From assembly GCA_029974875.1 (NCBI GenBank), contig JARKQP010000116.1, positions 1 through 25,828 of the forward strand: 25,828 bases of DNA, in the 5' to 3' direction. Within the stretch, counting starts at the first letter, position 1. Each line of letters starts with the position of its first letter. The notes below the pieces were generated by a model. The model saw nothing but the letters and a program-made list of their open reading frames with translations, searched no databases and was not told the origin of the DNA. A program made the position numbers and the translations under genes. This DNA comes from Mobilitalea sp. Its GTDB lineage: Bacteria; Bacillota_A; Clostridia; Lachnospirales; Lachnospiraceae. Shown here piece after piece: positions 1 to 7,242 of this stretch.

Positions 1-1
1 G

Positions 2-1003
2 GGATTGGAATATGTTAAGAAGCATGATGGCTTCTCAACCTTATATATTAATGCCAGAATTTTTGATAAAAAGTCTGATTTTCATAAGACTTTGGGCGAA
101 AAAATGGCTATCAGGCAATATGATGGAAGCATGATTGGAGAAACCTATGGGCCGGAGCATTTTACCGTGAACTGTCCATCGGATTCATTGTGGAGGGATT
201 ATTTGATTGATACTGCAGAGTTTGCAGTTAAGGCATATGGTGCGGATGGCATTTACTTAGACCAGCTTGCATCTGCAGAACCATTTCCTTGCTATAATTC
301 AGAGCATAGCCATGATAATATTGGGGATTTTAATAATGGTTATGTTTATGTATTGAAGGAACTATTCCGTAGATTAAAGGAATATAACCCGGATGCTTAT
401 CTTATGACTGAAAATTGCGGAGATATTTACGGAAGCTATGTTTGGGGAAATCTTACCTGGAATGGCGAACATTATGATGAATTCTTTAATATATTCAAGT
501 ACACCTTTCCTGAGTTTGTCCAAGTAAATATGGTAAACCCCAGAGGCTGGGTCCAGGATATGGAAGAAAAGAGGAACTGGTTCTATAAAGATATGCAAAG
601 GGCAATATTACTCGGAAGTGTCTTATGGATGGGAATTACCACGCATTTAAAGGAAGAGCTGGAATTTGTAGAATTTAGTAAAAATGCGTTAAAATTCAGG
701 GAGAATATCCAACCATATATCAAAGGCGCTACATTCTTAGATAATAAATATATTTCGGAGATTACTGACGGATGTGATGCTACGTCATGGAGGCTTGCCG
801 ACGGCCGGGTTATGGTATTATGCGGTAATAAGGAAAAAGTTGATAACGCGGTAATTAAATTAAATCTGGATGAAACATCATTAGAGCTTCAGGTGTTTAA
901 TACAAATTGGGAACAAACAGCAGAGAGAAATGAAAGTGGTAATGTGATGTATCATATCGGTAATGAACGTTTATGGTGTTTTATTATAGGTTTTTCTAAA
1001 TAG
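2..1003 (+). CDS. DUF6259-like (beta/alpha)8 glycoside hydrolase, C-terminal part (5' end outside window)
   Basis: The frame is open to the first base, so the N-terminus is missing. The TTG at base 5 is an in-frame Leu codon, not a credible start. About 333 residues remain. The stretch GADGIYLDQ followed by a Cys/His-rich segment (CYNSEHSHD), and later MTENCGD, is typical of DUF6259-type barrel proteins that resemble clan GH-D hydrolases. The Asp of YLDQ and the Glu of TENCG are candidate active-site carboxylates. The last 80 residues look like a C-terminal beta domain. The protein probably acts in the cytoplasm or at the cell surface on an oligosaccharide; the substrate cannot be told. It points the same way as the GH13 gene downstream and the sugar importer further on. 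The family call rests on remembered motif patterns and is fairly but not fully secure. Confidence 0.7.
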   Translation, partial: GLEYVKKHDGFSTLYINARIFDKKSDFHKTLGEKMAIRQYDGSMIGETYGPEHFTVNCPSDSLWRDYLIDTAEFAVKAYGADGIYLDQLASAEPFPCYNSEHSHDNIGDFNNGYVYVLKELFRRLKEYNPDAYLMTENCGDIYGSYVWGNLTWNGEHYDEFFNIFKYTFPEFVQVNMVNPRGWVQDMEEKRNWFYKDMQRAILLGSVLWMGITTHLKEELEFVEFSKNALKFRENIQPYIKGATFLDNKYISEITDGCDATSWRLADGRVMVLCGNKEKVDNAVIKLNLDETSLELQVFNTNWEQTAERNESGNVMYHIGNERLWCFIIGFSK

Positions 1004-1095
1004 CATAAAGAATCGTTATAAAATGAAGGCTTGGCGGCGATTGTTATTAACAGAATAACTTCGTCGCTATACTTCGATTTGGGGTATTTATTTAA

Positions 1096-1278
1096 ATATT
1101 GCCAGGTATACATATGACTGTCTTTGAGGCGGGCGTTTTAGCAAAAAAGGCAAAGGTAAAAAAATTACTATTAACGCATTTGTTTGCTGCAGAGTCTGGT
1201 GAGGACTATATTAAGGAAGCGAAATCGAGTTTAGATAAGGTTGAGGTATCACAAATACTAAAAAACTACAATATATAG
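1096..1278 (+). pseudogene. Relic of a metallo-beta-lactamase-fold hydrolase gene (C-terminal end only)
   Basis: About 60 codons are open from just after a TAA at 1093 to TAG at 1276. The peptide contains GIHMTVFEAGVLAKKAKV, then KKLLLTHL, and ends in an Ile-rich tail. This matches the last section of RNase Z/ElaC-like metallo-beta-lactamase-fold proteins, where G-H-L-[ST]-x-x-E-A-G precedes V-K-K-L-L-L-T-H. The N-terminal HxHxDH metal motif and the rest of the fold are absent upstream. ATG 1114 could start a 54-residue peptide but has no SD site. It is best read as the 3' end of a deleted gene between the DUF6259 gene and the GH13 gene. Confidence 0.62.
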
Positions 1279-1314
1279 CATTATCTAAATGAACATGTTA
1301 TGAGGAGAATGAAA

Positions 1315-2985
1315 ATGGAAGCAAGAAATTGGTGGAAGGAAGCGGTTGTATATCAGATTTATCCAAGAAGCTTCATGGATAGTAACGGAGATGGGATTGG
1401 TGACCTGAAAGGAGTTATTAGCAAATTAGATTATTTAAAAGATCTTGGTATCGATGTTATTTGGCTCTCTCCGGTTTATCAATCACCAAACGACGATAAT
1501 GGCTACGATATCAGCGATTATTATTCCATTATGGGTGAATTTGGTACAATGGAAGATTTCGATGCCCTATTAGATGGAGCACATAAAAGAGGGATTAAAA
1601 TTGTCATGGATTTGGTAGTCAACCATACCTCTGACCAGCACAAATGGTTTATTGAAAGCAGGAAATCAAAAGATAATCCGTATCGCGATTACTATATATG
1701 GAGAGAAGGTAAGGACGGGAAAGAACCCAACAATTGGGGATCAAGATTTCGGGGCTCAGCCTGGGAATACGATGAAGAAACGGATATGTATTATTTGCAT
1801 TCCTATTCAAAAAAGCAGCCTGATTTAAACTGGGAAAATGTAAAGGTGCGGGAAGACATCTATCAGATGATGGACTGGTGGTGTCAGAAAGGTATTGACG
1901 GCTTTCGTATGGATGTCATCAGCATGATATCGAAAGACCAGAGCTTCCCGGATGGTGAAGTAAAAGGATTATATGGAGACTTTTCTCCCTACATAATGAA
2001 TGGACCGAAGGTACATGATTACCTAAAGGAAATGAATCATAAGGTTTTATCCCGTTATGACTTAATGACCGTAGGAGAAACGATTGGCGTTACTACGGGG
2101 GAGGCTAAGAAATATGCCAGCTGTCAAGGCGATGAACTAAATATGATATTTCAGTTCGAGCATGTTTGGCTAGGTGGGGGTAAGCTTGGTAAATGGACGG
2201 ATAAAAGAGTTGACTTAATTGAACTGAAGAACGTCATGTCAAAATGGCAGACTGAGCTGGAAGATAAGGCTTGGAATAGCTTATACTGGGATAATCATGA
2301 CCAACCCAGGGCGGTTTCAAGATTTGGAAATGATAGTACAAAATATAGAAACCTCTCGGCGAAAATGCTTGCTACCTGCTTGCATATGATGAAGGGAACC
2401 CCTTACGTTTATCAAGGGGAAGAGCTTGGTATGATAAATGTAAGTTTTGAAGCATTAGAAGATTATAAAGACATTGATACATTAAATACCTACGAAGAAT
2501 ATGTCAGTAATGGACTTGCAACAAAAGAAGAAATGATGGGATATATCCACTGTAAGAGCCGGGATAATGCCAGAACTCCGATGCAATGGAATGATAATCC
2601 AAATGCTGGATTCACGGCAGGCATTCCCTGGATTAAGATTAATCCAAACTATACAGATATTAATGCTGAGGCACAGGTAAATGATCCGGATTCTGTGTAT
2701 TCTTATTATAAAAAATTAATATCTTTGCGAAAACAATACGACATCATAGTCTATGGAAACTATCAATTGCTAGAAAAAGATCATGAAAAGCTTTTTATTT
2801 ACTCACGAACTTTAGGCAATGAGAAATTATTAATATTATGTAATTTCACAGAAGATATTGTAGATTATAAACCGGAAAAGGAATGGGAAAGTGCCACTGT
2901 ACTCATTGATAATTATTCAGGGGTTGAAAGAAAGAGCAATCAGCTATTACCATATGAAGCCAGGGTATTATATTCTTATTCTTAA
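1315..2985 (+). CDS. malL: GH13 oligo-1,6-glucosidase / alpha-glucosidase
   Basis: A 556-residue GH13 enzyme, the usual length for cytoplasmic oligo-1,6-glucosidases. From this start the four conserved regions are visible: DLVVNH near 99-104, GFRMDVI with nucleophile Asp200, TVGET with acid/base Glu255, and WDNHDQ with Asp329. These positions agree with those known for Bacillus oligo-1,6-glucosidase. Val directly after the nucleophile favours alpha-1,6 over alpha-1,4 linkages (family knowledge). No signal peptide is present, so it should act on imported isomalto-oligosaccharides or similar alpha-glucosides. In-frame ATGs lie at 1300, 1309 and 1315. GAGGAG at 1302-1307 overlaps the first and is too close to the second, but fits 1315. 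A long hairpin follows the gene at 3008-3049. The AraC gene beyond it is convergent. Confidence 0.93.
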   Translation: MEARNWWKEAVVYQIYPRSFMDSNGDGIGDLKGVISKLDYLKDLGIDVIWLSPVYQSPNDDNGYDISDYYSIMGEFGTMEDFDALLDGAHKRGIKIVMDLVVNHTSDQHKWFIESRKSKDNPYRDYYIWREGKDGKEPNNWGSRFRGSAWEYDEETDMYYLHSYSKKQPDLNWENVKVREDIYQMMDWWCQKGIDGFRMDVISMISKDQSFPDGEVKGLYGDFSPYIMNGPKVHDYLKEMNHKVLSRYDLMTVGETIGVTTGEAKKYASCQGDELNMIFQFEHVWLGGGKLGKWTDKRVDLIELKNVMSKWQTELEDKAWNSLYWDNHDQPRAVSRFGNDSTKYRNLSAKMLATCLHMMKGTPYVYQGEELGMINVSFEALEDYKDIDTLNTYEEYVSNGLATKEEMMGYIHCKSRDNARTPMQWNDNPNAGFTAGIPWIKINPNYTDINAEAQVNDPDSVYSYYKKLISLRKQYDIIVYGNYQLLEKDHEKLFIYSRTLGNEKLLILCNFTEDIVDYKPEKEWESATVLIDNYSGVERKSNQLLPYEARVLYSYS

Positions 2986-3007
2986 TTTCGTTATCATTAA
3001 CGCAACT

Positions 3008-3049
3008 GCTATTGTGAGAAATTTATGATCTTATATTTCTCACAATGGC
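3008..3049. terminator. 15-bp hairpin between convergent GH13 and AraC genes
   Basis: GCTATTGTGAGAAAT (3008-3022) pairs with ATTTCTCACAATGGC (3035-3049), one G-U pair, 12-nt loop. It sits between two convergent stop codons, so a shared transcription end is plausible. No U-run follows on either strand, so it may instead be a 3' stabilising hairpin. Confidence 0.5.
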
Positions 3050-3116
3050 AAATGTTATCAGATGCTTCCCACAGATGCATTGGTGCCCACGTATCTTAAG
3101 TTATAGTAAAAGTTTG

Positions 3117-4067
3117 TTATTCCTCAATTTGTGAACCTCTTTCAGAATATAGATACCGTATGCAATCTTTTGATTTTATACTTTTTGTGTATTCACTCGG
3201 ATACATTCCGGTATATTTTTTAAATGAGTTTGAAAAGTAGTTAATGTTGCAAAATCTTAGCTGATCTGCGATTTGTGTGATATTCAAATTCGATGTCCGA
3301 ATTAATTCTTTCGCCTTTTCAATCCGTAAGCTGGTTAAATATTGAATGATGGTGAGGCCGGTTTGTTTTTTGAAGGCAACATGCAGGAGAGTTTTAGAGC
3401 AATTTAAAGCCTCACAGATATCCGGTATTCTTATATTGGTAAAAAGATTGTTTAAGAGATATACCTTTGCAGATAATACCAATTCATTGCTTGAATTAGT
3501 ATGACTTTGTTCAACGCTTTTTTTGTCGTCAGATATAGTTGGATAGGTCATTGCATTAATATTGATTAGCTCTAACAAAAAGATTTCTAAATAATTGATT
3601 AGCATTTGCTCCAGGAAGAATGGGTATTTTTCATTCTTTACTAAGTAAAGGCGTTCTTTGGTATCCACAATGGATGTAAATATGATGGAGCCATATTTTA
3701 ATACCTGGGAAAGAATGTTCTGGCAATATTCCGGTAAAACAATTATTTTATCAGCAAGAGAGCCCAGAAGGGAGCTGTCACATTTAAAGGAAACAACGCA
3801 CATAGAAGGTATATTACCTGAAATTGTTTTATGCCGGTGATATTCATTTGGCTTATGAAAGTAAATACAGTTTTTTTCAAGAGTAAAGTTTTTTTCTTCC
3901 GTATCAATTTCTATTTTTCCGCGATCTATGTACACTAATTCCCAGAAGTCATGGCTTTCCCCCTTAGAATCGAATTTCTGGTTCAAATCGCTATAAAATA
4001 AACTAATGACATTATCAATTTCAAGGATCTTATGAAGTTCTTGCTTGTAAAACAATTTTGTGTCCAT
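3117..4067 (-). CDS. AraC-family transcriptional regulator
   Basis: A 316-residue regulator. The N-terminal half has a cupin-like sensing domain (SHDFWELVYIDRG near residues 38-50, and HKPNEYHRH near 71-79). The last 100 residues form the two-helix-turn-helix AraC domain, with IPDICEALNCSKTLLHVAFK and later ITQIADQLRFCNINYFSNSF, ending in the usual Y-P-S-E-Y. AraC proteins of this layout usually activate nearby sugar-use genes when a ligand binds the cupin. It is divergent from the PIG-L/URO-D/ABC operon and convergent with the GH13 gene, so either could be its target. AGGGGG lies 11 bases before the ATG. Its own promoter overlaps a repeated operator-like motif, which suggests autoregulation. 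Confidence 0.93.
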   Translation of the reverse strand: MDTKLFYKQELHKILEIDNVISLFYSDLNQKFDSKGESHDFWELVYIDRGKIEIDTEEKNFTLEKNCIYFHKPNEYHRHKTISGNIPSMCVVSFKCDSSLLGSLADKIIVLPEYCQNILSQVLKYGSIIFTSIVDTKERLYLVKNEKYPFFLEQMLINYLEIFLLELININAMTYPTISDDKKSVEQSHTNSSNELVLSAKVYLLNNLFTNIRIPDICEALNCSKTLLHVAFKKQTGLTIIQYLTSLRIEKAKELIRTSNLNITQIADQLRFCNINYFSNSFKKYTGMYPSEYTKSIKSKDCIRYLYSERGSQIEE

Positions 4068-4098
4068 CAGCTTTAATGCCCCCTGTTCGATTTGCTTA

Positions 4099-4126
4099 GA
4101 TCATGGACAAAAGCGTGTTCATGATC
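4099..4126. promoter_or_regulatory. Inverted operator-like pair in the AraC leader
   Basis: GATCATGGACA (4099-4109) and its near-perfect inverse TGTTCATGATC (4116-4126) face each other across 6 bases. The same 11-mer, as GATCATGAACA, recurs at 4195-4205 inside the AraC promoter. Likely binding half-sites for the adjacent regulator; this is inference from repetition and position. Confidence 0.5.
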
Positions 4127-4140
4127 CTGTTACTCCAATC

Positions 4141-4167
4141 GGAAATCGCAAGCAAGCTTGCATTTCC
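4141..4167. repeat. Imperfect hairpin in the AraC 5' leader
   Basis: GGAAATCGCAAG pairs with CTTGCATTTCC with one bulged base and a 4-nt loop. It lies between the proposed AraC transcription start and the inverted operator pair. It has no U-run, so it is not an intrinsic terminator. Confidence 0.4.
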
Positions 4168-4185
4168 TCATTCCGCTTTCATTAT

Positions 4186-4214
4186 ATTATAGCAGATCAT
4201 GAACAATATTACAA
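4186..4214 (-). promoter_or_regulatory. Promoter of the AraC gene with operator in the spacer
   Basis: On the minus strand the -35 is TTGTAA (4209-4214), the spacer is 17 bases, and the -10 is a perfect TATAAT (4186-4191). The operator-like 11-mer GATCATGAACA at 4195-4205 lies inside the spacer, where a bound protein would block RNA polymerase. The leader to the ATG would be about 110 nt. Confidence 0.6.
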
Positions 4215-4274
4215 ATAGTCTGAATTATATTATATATACAGAGAGTAAGCTACATGGTAATATTCATACATAAT

Positions 4275-4330
4275 ACATGAAACACATGAAGAAAAATGGT
4301 AATGATTTGTAAATTTTACTTAAATATAAT
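4275..4330 (+). promoter_or_regulatory. Probable promoter of the PIG-L/URO-D/ABC operon
   Basis: A perfect TATAAT at 4325-4330 lies 68 bases before the PIG-L ATG, with no good -35 at 16-18 bases (ATGATT at 4302-4307). Two direct copies of ACATGAA at 4275 and 4284, 9 bases apart and just upstream of the -35 position, resemble the CATGAACA core of the AraC motif. A weak -35 with upstream repeats suits an activator-dependent promoter. Confidence 0.45.
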
Positions 4331-4398
4331 TAAGCATACGATGTTTAATTGTGCAAGTTAAAATAATCAATTTGTTGCAATTACAAGGAGAAATAATA

Positions 4399-5100
4399 AT
4401 GAGAATATTAGCATTTTGCGCCCACCCAGACGATGTAGAAATTAATTGTGCCGGAACACTTGCAAAAAGTATCCAAAGAGGAGATGAAGCTTATATTGTA
4501 AATGCCTGTCTGGGAGATAAAGGGCATTATTATATCGAACCTAAGGAAATAGGAGAGATGAGATTAAGGGAAAGTCAAATGGCTAGTAAGGTAATAGGGG
4601 CTAAGGTTTCTTCGCTGAATTTTAGTGATGCTGAATTAGAAGTTAATCATGCCAACTTAGAGCTATTTGTAAAAAAAATCAGGGAAATAAACCCTGATGT
4701 TATTATCACACACGTGCCGGATGATTACCATTTGGATCATGTAGCGGTTAGCAAATTAGTGGTTGATGCCAGTTTTTTGGTATCGGTTCCGCATTGCTAT
4801 CCAGACCAAAAAGCGATGGAGCATACACCACAGGTTTATTTTATGGAGCCTTACACAGGTATCTCCTTTGTTCCCCAGGAGTTTGTAGACATTACGGATA
4901 CCTTTGATTTAAAGCTTGAAATGCTGTCATGCCACAAAAGCCAAATAGAGTGGTTAAAGGAACATGATGGCATGGACATCTTGGATTTTGTTAAAGTTAG
5001 CGCGGCTTATCGGGGATTTCAATGCGGAGTAAAATATGCGGAAGGATTTCAGAGATTAACCACTGCACTTAGGGCTATACCGGGACGGTTCTTACCCTAG
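4399..5100 (+). CDS. PIG-L / LmbE family deacetylase
   Basis: A 233-residue cytoplasmic protein. It opens with the family hallmark AHPDD (residues 8-12), giving zinc ligand His9 and catalytic Asp11/Asp12, followed by E14. The second metal motif HLDH (111-114) is present. Members remove N-acetyl groups from GlcNAc-bearing small molecules (GlcNAc-PI, mycothiol and bacillithiol precursors, diacetylchitobiose). The start at 4399 is chosen because AAGGAG at 4385-4390 stands 8 bases before it; the GTG at 4351 has no SD. It is the first gene of a same-strand run leading to an ABC sugar importer and a ROK kinase. This suggests deacetylation of an imported N-acetylated sugar rather than thiol biosynthesis. 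The substrate is not known. Confidence 0.9.
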   Translation: MRILAFCAHPDDVEINCAGTLAKSIQRGDEAYIVNACLGDKGHYYIEPKEIGEMRLRESQMASKVIGAKVSSLNFSDAELEVNHANLELFVKKIREINPDVIITHVPDDYHLDHVAVSKLVVDASFLVSVPHCYPDQKAMEHTPQVYFMEPYTGISFVPQEFVDITDTFDLKLEMLSCHKSQIEWLKEHDGMDILDFVKVSAAYRGFQCGVKYAEGFQRLTTALRAIPGRFLP

Positions 5101-5161
5101 TGTAACTGTCCCGCCCATAATTAGACTACCAGCGCTGTTAGCCTAAAGATGGATGGGACAG
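5081..5161. promoter_or_regulatory. Overlapping alternative hairpins between PIG-L and the first URO-D gene
   Basis: AACTGTCCCG (5104-5113) can pair back with CGGGACGGTT (5081-5090), 9 of 10 matched, at the end of the PIG-L gene. The overlapping CTGTCCCGCCCAT (5106-5118) can pair forward with ATGGATGGGACAG (5149-5161), 11 of 13. The two stems exclude each other. There is no U-run, so control of translation or RNA decay is more likely than classical attenuation. Confidence 0.4.
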
Positions 5162-5205
5162 TACCCTGGTTTTCACCATACAAAGCATTTACGAGGAGGA
5201 AGAAA

Positions 5206-6192
5206 ATGAAAGGATTAGAAAGAATTAATAATGCTATCTCAGGAATGAAGGTTGATAAAACTCCTGTTTGGCCATTTGTCATGGCATTTTCAGCTAAGTA
5301 TGCAAAGGTTACCTATAGGGAATTCGCTACGGTTTATAAATCGTTAGCGAAAGCCCAGATTATTACAGCGGATGCCTTTGGATTGGATGCAGTTACTGTA
5401 GATTCAGATGCATACCGTGAGGCAAGTGCCTGTGGTGCAATATTAGATTTTCCGGAGGATGGTCTTCCGGTTATAGTTAAGCATGCGATTACAGATAAGA
5501 CGAAATTCGCTTTTAAGCTGCCGGATATCAGTAATTCCGATAGGCTGACCGATAAGGTGGAAGGAATAAGATACCTTAAAAATCATTATAAAGATGAGAA
5601 AGCAGTTGTTGGATGGATTGAGTCACCGTTACAAAGTGCAGCAATGCTGTATGATATTAACGAATTCATGGTGGATCTTTTTGAAGAGCCTGAATTTGTC
5701 GAAGAGCTTCTATCGTTTGCAGCTGAAATGGGTATTGCCTTTGCGTTAGAGCAAGCCAAGGCAGGAGCGGATATTATTGGCATTGGAGATGCTACCGCAT
5801 CGATGATTTCCCCTAACCTATATGAAACAATTGTATACCCATACACGAAAAAAGTCGTTGATGGAATCCGTAAGAAATCAGATGTTAAATTAAAATACCA
5901 TATCTGTGGGGCTGCGAAGCATATTTTACCTTACGCGAAGGAACTTCAATTCGACTTAGTTAATATCGACTATAAGATTGATGCAAGGGAAGCCTTTGAT
6001 TTAGTAGGCGATAGCATTTGCATTAAAGGCAATATCGATCCTGTAGGAATTTTAAAGGATGGTACTCCGGAGCTGATCAGACAAGAAGTACTTAAGCTGA
6101 AGTCCCTAAATAAAGCGAAATTTATACTAAGCGCAGGATGTGAGGTAGCACGGGACACTCCTATAGAAAATATGAAAGCATTTGCGGAATAA
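5206..6192 (+). CDS. Uroporphyrinogen decarboxylase-family protein, MtaA/corrinoid methyltransferase-like
   Basis: A 328-residue URO-D-fold protein starting at ATG 5206, set by GAGGAGGA at 5193-5200; the upstream in-frame ATG at 5149 lies in a hairpin. It carries H-x-C-G (His232, Cys234) and a C-terminal S-A-G-C-E segment (Cys312) followed by TPIEN. His/Cys/Cys is the zinc-ligand pattern of MtaA/MtbA-type methyltransferases, which bind a thiol and exchange methyl groups with a corrinoid protein. True haem-pathway HemE lacks it. No corrinoid protein gene is visible here, so a partner would be elsewhere or the protein does other chemistry. It lies between the deacetylase and the importer and is probably cotranscribed with both. 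Confidence 0.85.
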   Translation: MKGLERINNAISGMKVDKTPVWPFVMAFSAKYAKVTYREFATVYKSLAKAQIITADAFGLDAVTVDSDAYREASACGAILDFPEDGLPVIVKHAITDKTKFAFKLPDISNSDRLTDKVEGIRYLKNHYKDEKAVVGWIESPLQSAAMLYDINEFMVDLFEEPEFVEELLSFAAEMGIAFALEQAKAGADIIGIGDATASMISPNLYETIVYPYTKKVVDGIRKKSDVKLKYHICGAAKHILPYAKELQFDLVNIDYKIDAREAFDLVGDSICIKGNIDPVGILKDGTPELIRQEVLKLKSLNKAKFILSAGCEVARDTPIENMKAFAE

Positions 6193-6218
6193 ATAATTTA
6201 TAAAGAAGGGAGGGTAAT

Positions 6219-7211
6219 ATGTTGGATACGATAAATGTAAATGATAAGAATACTGGGATAAGATATGTTGGACAGCAGTTATCCAAGTTTAGTAAAGAGT
6301 ATGCGGCTGTATTTGCAATTTTAATTATGGGCTTGATTTTTTCATTTATGTCCCCATACTTTTTTACGGCACAGAATATTAAAAATATTTTTTTACAATG
6401 TTCTGCATTAGCAATCGTTGCTATGGGCCAGGCCTTCATTATCCTAAATGGACAATTTGACATGTCACTGGGACAATGTGTTTGCTTTACCAGCGCTGTA
6501 GCAGCATATTTGATGAAAATAGAGGGAATTAACCCTTGGTTATCTATTTTAGTGGCTTTACTTTTAGGATGTTTAGTAGGATTAACAAATGGTGTACTTT
6601 TTGCATACTTCAAGATACCGGCATTCATTGCCACTTTAGGTCTCCAAATGATCTGCAGAAGTGCGGCTAAAATTATAACCAACGCCACACCAATCGCGAG
6701 ACTGCCGGATGAGATCGCATTTTTAGGCAGAGGCTATATTGGGATATTTCCGATCTGTGTAATCATTATGATTGCCCTATACATAGCAGGACAATTTGTA
6801 TCCCGTAAAACAAGATTTGGGAGAAATATTTATGCAACAGGTGGAGGGGCAGAAGCTGCATATTTTGCCGGTATTAATATAAAAAAGACCTATTGCTTAA
6901 CCTTTGCCATGGGTGGATTATTAGCTGCATTCGGCGGGATAATCCTAATGTCACGCCTAGATTCGGTATCCTTAACGAATGGCAATTTGTATGAATTTGA
7001 TTCTGTTATTGCATGTGTAATCGGTGGATTAAGTTTAACAGGAGGAAAGGGTAAAGTCATCGGTGCCCTATTTGGCGTAATCTTTTTAATAATTTTCTTC
7101 AACGGTATGACGATGATGAATATTGACCCATTTTACCAGGATGCCATAAAAGGTGCTGTATTAGTTATTGCAGTCCTATTGGATGTTTTTAGAAATAAAA
7201 GAAGTAAATAA
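6219..7211 (+). CDS. Ribose-type (RbsC-like) ABC sugar transporter permease
   Basis: A 330-residue inner-membrane permease of the BPD_transp_2 class. It has a short charged N-terminus, then about 8-10 hydrophobic segments. Family-typical stretches are GQAFIILNGQFDMSLG, GLTNGVLFAYFKIPAFIATL, and near the C-terminus GGLSLTGGKGKVIGALFGV. GGGAGG-like SD (AAGAAGGGAGGG) precedes ATG 6219. The gene starts 26 bases after the first URO-D gene and ends 31 bases before the ATPase gene, so it is in one operon. Permeases of this class import monosaccharides such as ribose, xylose, galactose or autoinducer-2, and sometimes nucleosides. The ligand cannot be told from sequence. Confidence 0.94.
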   Translation: MLDTINVNDKNTGIRYVGQQLSKFSKEYAAVFAILIMGLIFSFMSPYFFTAQNIKNIFLQCSALAIVAMGQAFIILNGQFDMSLGQCVCFTSAVAAYLMKIEGINPWLSILVALLLGCLVGLTNGVLFAYFKIPAFIATLGLQMICRSAAKIITNATPIARLPDEIAFLGRGYIGIFPICVIIMIALYIAGQFVSRKTRFGRNIYATGGGAEAAYFAGINIKKTYCLTFAMGGLLAAFGGIILMSRLDSVSLTNGNLYEFDSVIACVIGGLSLTGGKGKVIGALFGVIFLIIFFNGMTMMNIDPFYQDAIKGAVLVIAVLLDVFRNKRSK

Positions 7212-7242
7212 GAAAATATAGTTGAAGGAAAGGGGGGATGTC

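Noticed and set aside
1032..1071. Imperfect stem after the DUF6259 gene (GGCGGCGATTGTTATT with AATAACTTCGTCGCT)
   Set aside because: Several mismatches and no T-run afterwards; not strong enough to call a terminator.
6161..6688. 175-codon minus-strand frame opposite the RbsC-like permease
   Set aside because: Shadow of a strongly conserved permease gene; Ile/Pro/Lys-rich peptide with no family signs.
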